Shown here: in pieces, positions 8,150 through 17,411 of the stretch | Layout of the letters: every line of letters begins with the position of its first letter | How positions within the stretch are numbered: position 1 is the first letter of the stretch | DNA from: JBMDXB01 sp048594975 | Lineage (GTDB): Bacteria; Acidobacteriota; Vicinamibacteria; Vicinamibacterales; 2-12-FULL-66-21 | NCBI GenBank assembly: GCA_048594975.1 | Contig: JBMDXQ010000025.1 | Span: 1 to 64,000 of the forward strand | Direction: 5' to 3' | Length of the DNA: 64,000 nt | Translations under genes and position numbers: made by a program | Notes under the pieces: model-generated | The model's database searches: none | What the model saw: the letters and a program-made list of their open reading frames with translations, nothing else | What the model was told of the DNA's origin: nothing

Positions 8150-8833
8150 TTGAAACGGATGGCCCTGCGTCGGGTGTGAGGCGATCCGGCGTGAGAGGTT
8201 CGGAGGACCCGCCATGCTGCATGATGGGCGCTACCACCGCCATTCCGATGGTGCCGCGATCGAGCGGCTCGCGCCGATGTCCATTGCCAGCCGCACGGTG
8301 CAATCTGTGCAGGGCGCGACGGCATCGCTGGCGCTAACGGCAACCCCTGGCATTGTGGAATCTGCAACTTACAGAATCCGAAGGAGGCGCGAGGGTTCGA
8401 ATCCCACTCTCTCCGCAGTCTCACCCACGCCGGAGAAATCCTCAGGAATTCCGGGCGTTTTCGCCCCAGAGTGCCTGGCGGAGAGAAACGGGGCGACGCA
8501 GCACGAGAACTCCACCGCGTCGAGGTCGTCTCGCTCCGAAGGAGAGTAGTCGACGCGATTGTTGCGTCTACGTTCGTGTTCTTTGTGAAGGCCGCACCCA
8601 ATGCACGCCAGACTTCAGTCGACGCACGCCTGATCGAAGGAATCGACTTCCAGCAATCGAAGAGCTCGCCATCCAGTCACTTCCAATTCGTTCAAGCGCA
8701 CGCGACGGTTTCGTTACGTGTGGGGACAGGGAACGTCAACAAAGATCCGCGAAGGCAACATCTAACTCGCGCGCGTATCGCTGAACCGGTGTCCCGCTCA
8801 CGCGCGCCCGGGACGGTCGAGCTGAGGAATCCT
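8150..8833. other. intergenic region holding the right tRNA-like repeat
   Basis: No intact gene. The frame leading into the downstream catalase/cytochrome gene is open from 8471, but its translation lacks protein character and the gene's own promoter lies inside it. The right copy of the tRNA-like repeat is at 8349-8416. I see nothing else recognisable. Confidence 0.5.
8349..8416 (+). repeat. tRNA-Ser-like 3' fragment, right copy of a ~68-bp direct repeat
   Basis: Partner of 4680-4748 in the same orientation. This copy is closer to a tRNA consensus: GAGGGTTCGAATCCCAC makes a T-arm with one mismatched pair, followed by TCTCTCC and G. It then diverges where the left copy has CCA. TCTGCAACTTACAGA forms a small TCTG/CAGA hairpin with a 7-base loop, but there is no T at the position an anticodon loop needs. 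A complete tRNA is therefore not encoded. Confidence 0.55.
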
Positions 8834-8863
8834 TTGCGGCGTCCGGGATGGCGCACGTATAAT
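8834..8863 (+). promoter_or_regulatory. candidate sigma-70-type promoter for the catalase/cytochrome gene
   Basis: TTGCGG at 8834-8839 and a consensus TATAAT at 8858-8863 are separated by 18 bases, 85 bases upstream of the ATG at 8948. A perfect TATAAT is rare in this GC-rich sequence and the position suits the gene. The -35 match is only partial. Confidence 0.45.
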
Positions 8864-8947
8864 CCCCACCTCTCCACAGACAGACGCGCAACACGACTTG
8901 CGAGCGCCCCGCGCGGGATGCCGTCCGAAGAAGTTGAAGGAGCAGAC

Positions 8948-11900
8948 ATGACGTCGTTCGCGGGAGTTGTCGCGGGACTCGAACGAGTCAGCCCCACCGA
9001 AGCTGCTGACATTGAGGAGATCACCCGCGGCATGCTGGCGATACAGGCGCAGGCCGCAGCCGCCGGCAAGCGTCCGCTCGCGCGCGGCACGCATGCGAAG
9101 GGCATCTGCGTGCGCGGCGAACTCGAGGTCCTCGACGTCCGCCGCGTGACTCCGGATCCGGCGCTGGCCGAGCGACTCGTCAAAGGCGTCTTCGCCGTCC
9201 CCGGGACGTATCCGGCGACCATCAGGTTCGCCAACGCCGATGGTGGACATCGCCAGGATCGCCGGCCCGACGTCCGCGCGCTTTCGTTCTCGATCGACGT
9301 TCCACCGGGCATCGCGGCCGGCAAGACACGCCTCGATTTCTCGATGAACAGCGCGACGACGTTTCCCATCAACGACGCGCATGCGTTCGCGATCGCCGTG
9401 CGGGTGATCGCCGCGCAGGGGATGCGGGCGAAATGGAAAGCCTTGCGCTCGCTCAGGCGTCGCGAGTTCGGGAGCTTGCTGCGCACGATGCGGCGTGGTC
9501 GCCAGCAGCAGCGCGGGACACCGCGGAAGGCGTACCAGCAACTGCGCTACTGGAGCACCGTCCCGTTTCTTCACGGCGAGCGCGAAGCGGTGAAGTACTC
9601 GGCGATTCCTGCGCGCGACAATTCGGCGCGCCCACTGCAGCCGGGTCCAAACCAACTGCAGGACGAGCTGGTGCGGCACATCAACGAAGACGAGCGGATG
9701 AGCGAGTTCGACCTTGTGGTGCAGTTTCTCGATGCCTCGCGGATGACCTGTCGCGGCCGGACTCAGGAGCCGTCGTTCTGGGTCGAGAACGCTGCCGTCG
9801 AGTGGAACGAGGCGGAGTCCCCGTTCTACGTTGTCGCGCGCCTGCGGCTGATGCCGAAATCGGTGCTGCCGCCAGCCGAGTCCGAAGCCTTCTGGATTGA
9901 CGTGACGGAGAATTCCACTCCCGAAACACGGCCGATCGGCAGCATCAACCGGGCGCGGTGGCACGCGGAATCCGCGAGCAGGGCAGCGCGCCTGCGTCAG
10001 CCCGTTGCCGCGAGCACGTGGACGCCAGCCAATCCTCGGCGACGGATCGTCTGGGGCACGATCGGCCTCGCCGCACTTGCGTTCGCCGCGACGCTTGGCT
10101 GGGCGCTCGGTCCAGTGGCGAAAGATCTCCCCGAACGCCTGCAGTACCCACCGCCGCCGCTCGGCAACAATGGTCTCACCGTTGAGGAACGCCAGCGGTA
10201 CTACCACCTGAGCGAAGGTGGTGAGGCCTATCCGATCGCTTGGCTGCTGGCACTCGAGCAGGAAATCAGGGGGCCGGACGGCCGTGTGACCTACCGCCCC
10301 TTCCTCGAGAACGTCGAGCGCTTCGGATTCCTCCCCGACCCGCCGAGCCGCTACAACCCTTACGGGCTGCCGGTCGGGGTGACCGCGGGCTACGGCAAGA
10401 TCACCGGCCAGCAGATGATGGGCCTGAATTGCAGTGCCTGTCACGTCGCCGAATTGCACTCCAACGGGCGCGCGTTCCGCATCGACGGTGGTCCGTCGAT
10501 GGCCCACATCAACGCCTTCATCAAGGCAATCGTCGATGAAACGAGCGCCACCGCAGAGAGCTGGCAGCGCCGCCGCCGGTTCCTCGATCGGTGGCGTCGC
10601 GTGCAGCTCGTGCGCCTGCTGGACAATCCGGTGGTCCCTCAGGCCGCCATCGGTTCGACGCCGTCACCAGGCGACGAGGAGACGCTCGACGGTGGCGAGC
10701 CGGGGGTCTTCCGACGCGTGCTCTCGGGACTTCGCATGGCGATCGCGAATCGCTCGCTGTTGATGGACAAACTGCACGGTTTCGCAGCGGTGACGCTGGT
10801 GGTGCAGGCGCAGCCGCTCGGCACCGAGGAGGGCTACGGCCGCAACGATGCATTCGGCGTCGGCAGGAACGAGCTGTTCGGCGCCTACAAGGACGCCAAC
10901 TTCACCCAGGGGATCAACGTGCTGCCTGCGGATGCGCCGGTCAGTTTCCCGCACCTCTGGGGCATGGAGAGGACGGCGTGGTTCCAGTGGGGCGTGAACA
11001 CCAACTCCGTCATCGAGCGCAACATCGGCCAGGCGCTCGGCGTGGGCGCCACGATGCAGCCGGACAAGGGCTTCAGCAGCACCGTTCGGCTCGACAACCT
11101 GTACGCGATGGAGCGCCTGCAGTACAAGCTCACGTCCCCGGAGTGGCCGGCCGGGTTGTTTGGATCGATCGATGGCGCGCGCGCGGAGCGGGGCAGGAAG
11201 ATGTTCGATCGCACCTGTGCGCTGTGCCACGAAACGTATACGAAGACCGGCACGCTCAACGAGTACCAGCTCTTCCCGCTCGACGTCGTCGGAACGGATC
11301 CGAGTACGGCCCTGAACTTCGAGCGCACGGTCATGACCGCAGAGGGCCCGAAGCCTTTCGGGACGGCCGCGTTCGAGATCGTTGGGCGGGTGAAGGAAGC
11401 CTATTACCGGGAGCATCAGACCCCGCCCGACGTCCAGGCGCGGTGGGAGGCGCGCGCGACGCGCCCGGCGGCGGCGTATCGCACGCCGCTTCTCGACTAT
11501 CTCAAATACCCCGACACACGCTCGCGCGGCATCTATCGGGCGAAGACGCTGAAGGGGATCTGGGCGACGGCGCCGTACCTTCACAACGGATCGGTCCCGA
11601 GTGTGTACGACCTGCTGCTGCCGGCAGACCAACGCCCCACGACCTTCAAATTGGGAACGAAGGAATACGATCCCGCGAAGCTTGGTTACGTGGTCGACGG
11701 TTCCCGTTTCGTCACGCCGCCGGGCATGACGCCGTTTACCTTCGACACGCGGCTGCTCGGCAACTGGAACACGGGACACGAGTGGTGGTTCTATCCCGAT
11801 CTCGACGACGACATCCGCTACGACATCATCGAGTTCCTGAAGACGTTCGACGACGTGAACTACCCGGGCGATTACCGCTTCGAGCGACCGGCGCGCCTTC

Positions 11901-11959
11901 CCGACAACGTGAGGATGGACAAACGGTTGCCGATCGCGCAGGCGGCGTACGCCAAGTAA
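8948..11959 (+). CDS. fusion of catalase-like heme domain and RoxA-like di-heme cytochrome c
   Basis: A 1003-residue two-domain protein. Residues 1 to about 345 resemble the catalase superfamily of the SrpA kind: RGTHAKGICVRGEL around the distal His, then IRFANADGG and PDVRALSFSI. A single membrane segment follows at about residues 367-387 (IVWGTIGLAALAFAATLGWA). Residues 390-1003 are a di-heme cytochrome c of the RoxA/peroxidase type. Covalent heme motifs are C495SACH and C757ALCH, and the family signature LKGIWATAPYLHNGSVPS is present. The ATG at 8948 has AAGGAG five bases upstream. Topology implies a cytoplasmic catalase-like domain and an external cytochrome. RoxA relatives cleave polyisoprene or similar carbon chains, but most homologues are uncharacterised. 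The catalase part shows Glu near the C-terminal SINRARWHAESAS, where relatives often carry Tyr, so catalase activity is uncertain. The gene converges with the next at a 2-bp gap. Confidence 0.8.
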   Translation: MTSFAGVVAGLERVSPTEAADIEEITRGMLAIQAQAAAAGKRPLARGTHAKGICVRGELEVLDVRRVTPDPALAERLVKGVFAVPGTYPATIRFANADGGHRQDRRPDVRALSFSIDVPPGIAAGKTRLDFSMNSATTFPINDAHAFAIAVRVIAAQGMRAKWKALRSLRRREFGSLLRTMRRGRQQQRGTPRKAYQQLRYWSTVPFLHGEREAVKYSAIPARDNSARPLQPGPNQLQDELVRHINEDERMSEFDLVVQFLDASRMTCRGRTQEPSFWVENAAVEWNEAESPFYVVARLRLMPKSVLPPAESEAFWIDVTENSTPETRPIGSINRARWHAESASRAARLRQPVAASTWTPANPRRRIVWGTIGLAALAFAATLGWALGPVAKDLPERLQYPPPPLGNNGLTVEERQRYYHLSEGGEAYPIAWLLALEQEIRGPDGRVTYRPFLENVERFGFLPDPPSRYNPYGLPVGVTAGYGKITGQQMMGLNCSACHVAELHSNGRAFRIDGGPSMAHINAFIKAIVDETSATAESWQRRRRFLDRWRRVQLVRLLDNPVVPQAAIGSTPSPGDEETLDGGEPGVFRRVLSGLRMAIANRSLLMDKLHGFAAVTLVVQAQPLGTEEGYGRNDAFGVGRNELFGAYKDANFTQGINVLPADAPVSFPHLWGMERTAWFQWGVNTNSVIERNIGQALGVGATMQPDKGFSSTVRLDNLYAMERLQYKLTSPEWPAGLFGSIDGARAERGRKMFDRTCALCHETYTKTGTLNEYQLFPLDVVGTDPSTALNFERTVMTAEGPKPFGTAAFEIVGRVKEAYYREHQTPPDVQARWEARATRPAAAYRTPLLDYLKYPDTRSRGIYRAKTLKGIWATAPYLHNGSVPSVYDLLLPADQRPTTFKLGTKEYDPAKLGYVVDGSRFVTPPGMTPFTFDTRLLGNWNTGHEWWFYPDLDDDIRYDIIEFLKTFDDVNYPGDYRFERPARLPDNVRMDKRLPIAQAAYAK

Positions 11960-11961
11960 CG

Positions 11962-14900
11962 TCAGCCGATCTGATCGAGCGTGGTGCCTGCGGCGACCAG
12001 GTCGGCAGTGTGCAGGCCTTCGGTGAACCACTGATAGATCGGTTCGAGGACGGCCCGCGCCTCGGCGTGCCGTCGCGACGCTATCAACAGCTGGGCCCAC
12101 CCGGTCGCGGCTCGCAACTGGAACGATCGCGCGTGCTGTCCGCGCGCGTACTCGACCGCAGCGGCAAAGCTCGCCTGGGCACCGGCATCGTCGCCGCGCA
12201 CGCGCAACAGCTCGGCGCGCGCGCGATGCAGCTCAGCGAGGTAGCCGGCCTCGCCTGATTGCGCGGCGTACGCGAACGCCTCGTCCACGATGCGCAAGCC
12301 GTCGTCGACGCGGCCGGCGAAGCGGAGCAGATCCGCGAGGACACCGAGGAACGCGCTGCGCACGAGTCCGGCGCCGAGCGCCCGCTGCGTCGCCAGACTG
12401 TCGGTGAGCTGCTCGATGCCCTCGTCGAGACGGCCCAAGGCAGCCAGCGCGGCCCCCTGGAACGAACGGCTCCATTCGCGTTCCTGGGGCAATCCGTAGT
12501 CTCGGCACAGCGCGTCCACCTCGTCACCGATCGTCAGCGCCTGCGACGCTTCGCCGCGGACCAGGTGCACGCCTTGCGTGACGAGCAGCGCAAAGACCAG
12601 CGTCATCGGCTGTCGCTGCGAGCGTGCAAGCTGTAGCGTCTCGCGCGCTCGGGCCTCGGCGCGATCCGGGTATCCGAGAATCCAGAGCGGACGGCTCGAC
12701 ATCGCACGCGCGATCATCCCCGGGTCGAGGCCGAACATGGCCGTGTACGCGCGGTGCTGTCCGGGATCGTGCAGCTCGCGCCCGCGTTCCAGCATGCGGC
12801 TCGACTCCACCAGGTCTCCCGCGAACTCGAGGCAGACGCCGAGCAGGTGGTGCGCGGCCATCAGAAACGCGGGGGTGCCGGTACGCGCTGCCTCTGCCAT
12901 CAGCTCGTCGGCGCGCACGCGGTAGTCGCGGAGGTCCCCCTTGATCGCATGAAACAGCGCGATCGCCCACAGCACGGGGAAGCGCTGCGGCACGTCGCCG
13001 AGCAGGTGACAGAGTTCGTGCGCGCGCGCGAACACCGGCTCGATTTCCGGGCTCGCCCAGCCCTTCATCATGCGCAGCGCCAGACCGCGAACCATCTGCA
13101 GCCCCAGTTCGTGCTGCATGCGCTCAGCACCGTCGGGCAGTCCCCGCAACACGCCGAGGCCCCGTTCCGCGAGCGACAGCGCCTCGCGAAAGGCGAAGAG
13201 CCCGACGGAGTGGCGGGCACCCTCGAGGTAGTAGCGCGCGCTCTCGCCGAAATCGCGGGCCGTCTCGAAGAGCGCGCCGAGCCGTCCCGCGATCGCCGCG
13301 TGGTCGCTGCCATGGTGGCGCAGCAGGGAACGGGCCACACGATGGCTCAGGGCAGCCCGCCGCGTAGGCTGCAGAGAGCCATACAGCGCGTTCTGGTAGA
13401 GGGCGTGGACGAATTGGCACTGCAGCGACAACGTCAAGTCGGGAAACTCGTACTCGGTGATGCGCTTCACGAACACGTACACCTGCTCGAGGGCATCGAG
13501 CCGCTCTTCCACCTCCGCCGGATCCATGTCTATGGCTTCGGCGACGACGGTGGATTCGAACTCGTGCCCCTGCACGCTCGCCGCCAGGAGCAGCTTTCGA
13601 TCGAGCTCGTCGAGGCGATCGATCTTCCTGGCAATCATGCTCCGGATTGAGGCCGGCAGTTCCCGAAGCGCGTCGGCCTCGCTGCGCGTCAGCACCCAGC
13701 CGCCGTCGCGGTCGACGATGCTGCCGGAATCGCGAAGGTAGCGGACGACATCGGCCATGAACAGCGGGCTGCCCCCGGTCTTCGCGTGAATCAGCGGCGC
13801 GAGCGACGGCGGGAAGCGGTGATGCGGGAACATCATCGCCAGGTAGCGCTCGACGTCGCAGCGCTCGAGGAACCCGAGCGGGATTTCCTCGAGGGCGCCG
13901 TGGGCGCGCAGCTCGTCGCGGATGGGAAGGAACGGGTGCTGCAACAGCGTCATGTCGGCAAGCCGGTAGGTCGCCACGATGAGCAGCCGCATCTGGTCGA
14001 AGCGGCCGGCGAGATAGTTCAGCATGTCGATCGTCGAGACGTCCGCCCAGTGCAGGTCGTCGAGGAACAACACGAACGGGCGTGACCGCGACGCCTCCTG
14101 CAGGAGGGCCTCGAGCTCCCGCTTCATCCGTTCCTGCGACGCGGCGGGTGCCTCCTCCCGCACGCGCGCAACCGATTCTTGACTCCGCGCCGCGTGCGCG
14201 ACCTGCACGTACCAAGTCGGCGCCAGGCTCTTGATGAGCGTGTGGACAGCGCTGTAGGAGGGCCGGTGCAGCAGACTGTCAAGCGCTTCAAGGACCGGCA
14301 GATAGGCTTCGGCGCCAGCAAGCCGCTCGGAGCAGCGACCGCGGATCAGATACGGACGCTCCGGCAGCGCCGCGAGCTCCGCGAGAAAGTCCTCCACCAG
14401 GTTGGTCTTGCCGATACCCGGCTCGCCAAGGACGGTGAGGAGTTTCCCGTGCCCGTTGCGCACCTGCTCGTAAGCGCGTCGCATCTGCTCGCGTTCCGCG
14501 TCGCGGCCGACGGTTCGGCGCTCGACGACGGACAGGGCTCTCTCGAAGGCGCTCGCGCGCTCAGCCCCGGCAACGAGGCGCGCGAGTTCCGCTTCGACGT
14601 CGAGCGCCGACGGACGGAGATCAGGGGCCTTCGCGAGCATGCGATGCACCAAATCCTCGAGCGCCGGCGGGATCGCCGCATTGAGGCCCGAAAGCGGTGG
14701 CGGTTCGTCGAGCAGAATCGCCCCCAGGAGCGACGGCACGGTCGCCGCGACAAACGGTCGGCGCCCCGCGGCCATCTCGTACAACGTGATCCCGAACGCG
14801 AAGATGTCGGCCGGAGCACCCGCCGGAGCGCCGCGCGCCTGCTCGGGCGACATGTACGCCGTCGTGCCGAGAAGAAGGCCCGGACGCGTCTCCGTGGCCG

Positions 14901-15399
14901 CGCGCGTGGTCGCGGTGGCGGTCTCGACCTCCGCGATGCGGGCAAGGCCGAAATCCAGCACCTTCGCGTAGCCGTCGCCTCGCAGCATGACGTTCTCGGG
15001 CTTGATGTCGCGGTGCACGATGCCGGCGGCGTGCGCCGCGGCCAGCGCGCGTGCGATCTGCCGCCCGACGTCGACGAGGGTGACGAGCGGGAGCGCGCCG
15101 GTCATCAGCGCGCGCAGGGTGACGCCGTCGATGAACTCCTGAACGATGTAGTGGCAGCCGTCGGACGTCACGCCGATGTCGTGCACGACGACAATGTTGG
15201 GATGGTTGAGCGCGGACGCCGCGCGCGCTTCCCGCAGAAAGCGGTGCACGGCGACGTCGACCTCGCCGCCAGTGTCGCGCATCAACTTGATCGCTACCGG
15301 CCGCTGCAGGCGTGTGTCCACGGCGCGGAACACCTCTCCCATTCCGCCGCGGCCGATCATCTCCTCGAGACGGTAATGCTGAATGGTGGTGGGCGGCAT
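11962..15399 (-). CDS. Ser/Thr protein kinase fused to AAA ATPase and TPR regulator region
   Basis: A 1145-residue signalling protein. The N-terminal Hanks-type kinase is complete: glycine loop GRGGMGEV, VAIK with Lys38, HRDIKPEN with Asp131, DFGLAR at 149, and SPEQA in the activation segment. A STAND/AAA ATPase follows, with Walker A GEPGIGKT at 324-331 and Walker B FVLFLDDLHWAD. The C-terminal 550 residues are TPR-like helices. No transmembrane segment is seen, so it is probably cytoplasmic. The arrangement resembles eukaryotic-like kinase plus LuxR/MalT-type ATPase sensors, but I see no terminal DNA-binding domain. The ATG at 15399 fits the start of the kinase fold directly. It is transcribed away from the acyltransferase-like gene across a 76-bp spacer. 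Confidence 0.9.
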   Translation of the reverse strand: MPPTTIQHYRLEEMIGRGGMGEVFRAVDTRLQRPVAIKLMRDTGGEVDVAVHRFLREARAASALNHPNIVVVHDIGVTSDGCHYIVQEFIDGVTLRALMTGALPLVTLVDVGRQIARALAAAHAAGIVHRDIKPENVMLRGDGYAKVLDFGLARIAEVETATATTRAATETRPGLLLGTTAYMSPEQARGAPAGAPADIFAFGITLYEMAAGRRPFVAATVPSLLGAILLDEPPPLSGLNAAIPPALEDLVHRMLAKAPDLRPSALDVEAELARLVAGAERASAFERALSVVERRTVGRDAEREQMRRAYEQVRNGHGKLLTVLGEPGIGKTNLVEDFLAELAALPERPYLIRGRCSERLAGAEAYLPVLEALDSLLHRPSYSAVHTLIKSLAPTWYVQVAHAARSQESVARVREEAPAASQERMKRELEALLQEASRSRPFVLFLDDLHWADVSTIDMLNYLAGRFDQMRLLIVATYRLADMTLLQHPFLPIRDELRAHGALEEIPLGFLERCDVERYLAMMFPHHRFPPSLAPLIHAKTGGSPLFMADVVRYLRDSGSIVDRDGGWVLTRSEADALRELPASIRSMIARKIDRLDELDRKLLLAASVQGHEFESTVVAEAIDMDPAEVEERLDALEQVYVFVKRITEYEFPDLTLSLQCQFVHALYQNALYGSLQPTRRAALSHRVARSLLRHHGSDHAAIAGRLGALFETARDFGESARYYLEGARHSVGLFAFREALSLAERGLGVLRGLPDGAERMQHELGLQMVRGLALRMMKGWASPEIEPVFARAHELCHLLGDVPQRFPVLWAIALFHAIKGDLRDYRVRADELMAEAARTGTPAFLMAAHHLLGVCLEFAGDLVESSRMLERGRELHDPGQHRAYTAMFGLDPGMIARAMSSRPLWILGYPDRAEARARETLQLARSQRQPMTLVFALLVTQGVHLVRGEASQALTIGDEVDALCRDYGLPQEREWSRSFQGAALAALGRLDEGIEQLTDSLATQRALGAGLVRSAFLGVLADLLRFAGRVDDGLRIVDEAFAYAAQSGEAGYLAELHRARAELLRVRGDDAGAQASFAAAVEYARGQHARSFQLRAATGWAQLLIASRRHAEARAVLEPIYQWFTEGLHTADLVAAGTTLDQIG

Positions 15400-15450
15400 G
15401 AGGAATGGGGGAGGGCGCGTGTCTTTACCGGTTCGTAGGGTGTAGGGTCA

Positions 15451-15458
15451 TTATAATT
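15451..15458. promoter_or_regulatory. palindromic ATTATAAT in divergent spacer, possible -10 region
   Basis: The 76-bp spacer between the divergent kinase and acyltransferase genes contains the AT-only octamer TTATAATT, within which TATAAT can be read on the plus strand and, offset by one base, on the minus strand. It lies about 20 bases before the plus-strand GTG and about 52 bases before the minus-strand ATG. No convincing -35 hexamer is present in either direction, so this is tentative. Confidence 0.35.
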
Positions 15459-15475
15459 GTTCAGGTTCCACAAAC

Positions 15476-17092
15476 GTGTCCCAGCCAATGGTTTCCCATA
15501 CCCTCGGTGAGCCGCTCGTCGGGACGCGCTGGCCCTCCGCGCCAGTCGTCCTGATTCGAGCCGGGGCCAACCTCGTGGCGGTCGGCGCCGTTCTGCTCGG
15601 AAGAGCGATGATTCGCCTGGGCCTGCGGCGACCCGCCGAGGGCTGGCGCCGCACCGTCGGCATACTGCTGCGGTCGGAATCCTCGCGATTTGCGCTGTCG
15701 GCATTCGCGCTTCGAGTCCCCGACGGTGCGGCCGGCGAGTCCATCGAGACGAGAATTGCGTATGCGCTGCGTTCGTTTCTGTCGCAGGAGGCTGATGCGC
15801 ATTTCTCGCTCGCCTGGCGCACGCCGGTCACCGTCCGACGCCGGACGGAATACGTCGATGTCGTCGTCCTCCGATTCGCGCGTGCCGGCACCCTCGAAGC
15901 GGTCACGCCGTTCCTCGCACCTGACGGGCCCGCTGCCCCTCCTCCTGACGTGCGGGCGAGTGTGCACCGCGCCATCGTCGCGGCCTACAACCGGACGTCT
16001 CGCCTCCCCGAGGTGCAGCGTCCCCTCATGCTGCTGCAGGACGTTCTGAGAGCGTGGCGATCGGGTGCTGCGAGCTGGGGATCCGATTCCGCGCAGCGGT
16101 ACGTGCAACGGCTTCTCGCCGCGTGTTGTGTTTCGTTCGAACCGCGCGAATTCGGGGATCCCGAGCTGCGCTTCACGCCTCCGGCGTTCGCGGCACGGCG
16201 TACGCTCGGATTCGGATACCTGTCCTGGGTCGCGCGCCCTGATGCCGACCGTGGATCCGTCGACCTCTGGGTCAGCGCTCACCATGTCGGACTCGATGGC
16301 GTGCCGCTCCAGGATCTGCTCGAACGCCTCGAACGTTCCTGGGGGAGCGCCGGGCCCGTGATGTTCCCGCGTCCTGGTGCGGGCGGAACTTTCGTCGAGC
16401 CGCACCCCTGCCACGCGCCCCACGAGCGCGAAGTGGATCAGCTGATCGCATTCGTCGATCTGTCGCCCGTGCTCGCGCTTCGCCGCGAGTTGAATGCCCA
16501 CTACCGCGAAGCGATTGGTGGTGCTGTGACGCTCGGGACCTTGATCGCGTGGCTGCTCAGCCAGGAGCCCGAGTTCGCCGGCGTCCGCATTGCGTCGACC
16601 ATCGATGTCGCGGCTTCCGACGGCTACGACCGCGACGTCGACGTCGTCTCGCTTCGGCCGGCGGATTTCGCGACGGGTGAGAATCCGTGGGCCGGCTTCA
16701 TCGCCTTTGTGCGCGAGTTCAACCGCCTGATCGCTGCCGCGCGCACGCGCACCAGCCCGGTGCGCCTGGGCATGCAGACGTCGGGGCTGCTTCCCGCGTG
16801 GGTGCACGCGACCATGGTGCGCGCGAATCCGGCGGCGCTCGACGAGACCTTCGGCACGTTGTGCGTGACCATCATTCGCGACGCACGCGTCTTCCTGGCG
16901 CCGATGACTGACCTCGGTCTGCGTCATGGCTTCTTCGCCATCGGCAGCGCCGACCTGCCGTCGGTGAGCGGCGGCCGTGTGACGTCAGTCTGCGTCAAGG
17001 GGGAATCGGGAAGGATCGCGCACTATCCCGCCATCCTGCAGCGCGCCATCGAAAGGTGCGCGTCACTGCGTGCTGCCGACGCCGTGTCGTGA
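15476..17092 (+). CDS. condensation-fold / CoA-dependent acyltransferase-like protein
   Basis: A 538-residue protein of uncertain function. The diagnostic feature is H269-H270-VGL-D274-G275, the HHxxxDG active-site motif of the chloramphenicol acetyltransferase / condensation-domain / E2 acyltransferase superfamily. It sits at a plausible mid-protein position, followed by a helix rich in Leu and Glu as in that fold. The C-terminal half, with VTLGTLIAWLL and the LDETFGTLCVTI region, fits a second CAT-like lobe. The N-terminal 60 residues are hydrophobic and may be one membrane-associated helix. There is no carrier protein or other synthase gene nearby. The start is a GTG at 15476 without a clear ribosome-binding site; an ATG four codons later is possible. 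The acyl donor and acceptor are unknown. Confidence 0.6.
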   Translation: MSQPMVSHTLGEPLVGTRWPSAPVVLIRAGANLVAVGAVLLGRAMIRLGLRRPAEGWRRTVGILLRSESSRFALSAFALRVPDGAAGESIETRIAYALRSFLSQEADAHFSLAWRTPVTVRRRTEYVDVVVLRFARAGTLEAVTPFLAPDGPAAPPPDVRASVHRAIVAAYNRTSRLPEVQRPLMLLQDVLRAWRSGAASWGSDSAQRYVQRLLAACCVSFEPREFGDPELRFTPPAFAARRTLGFGYLSWVARPDADRGSVDLWVSAHHVGLDGVPLQDLLERLERSWGSAGPVMFPRPGAGGTFVEPHPCHAPHEREVDQLIAFVDLSPVLALRRELNAHYREAIGGAVTLGTLIAWLLSQEPEFAGVRIASTIDVAASDGYDRDVDVVSLRPADFATGENPWAGFIAFVREFNRLIAAARTRTSPVRLGMQTSGLLPAWVHATMVRANPAALDETFGTLCVTIIRDARVFLAPMTDLGLRHGFFAIGSADLPSVSGGRVTSVCVKGESGRIAHYPAILQRAIERCASLRAADAVS

Positions 17093-17411
17093 GCTGTGTT
17101 CATACAGCTCGGATAGGCGCGCTCACCGCCGAGTGGCCTGCAATAGGGGCAGCGACGGTCGTGCCGCCGACCGACATCGTGGTCCAGGAAGGCACTGAAG
17201 AACGTAGGATCAGCGTGGCGCGTCAGCAGAGCAGCCGACGCCGAGCGAGATCAGCGTGCTAACCACGCGCGGTATGTGACGCCCGAGCGAACAATGCAAT
17301 CGTCGCCCGCCTGCACGAGCGTCTCTTCGCCTGGCGTTCAGCATCGTCCCGCGACGACTGAAGACCTCAACCTCGCTGGATCAGGTCGCCGACCCCGCGC
17401 GCTTCACCTGA
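17093..17411. other. intergenic region between convergent genes, nothing recognised
   Basis: About 320 bases between two convergent stop codons. Frames here are short and arginine-rich. A 10-base direct repeat GATCAGCGTG occurs at about 17208 and 17250. I see no strong terminator hairpin and no gene remnant. Confidence 0.5.

Noticed and set aside
8798..10507. 569-residue minus-strand frame
   Set aside because: Antisense shadow of the catalase/cytochrome gene; no recognisable motif.
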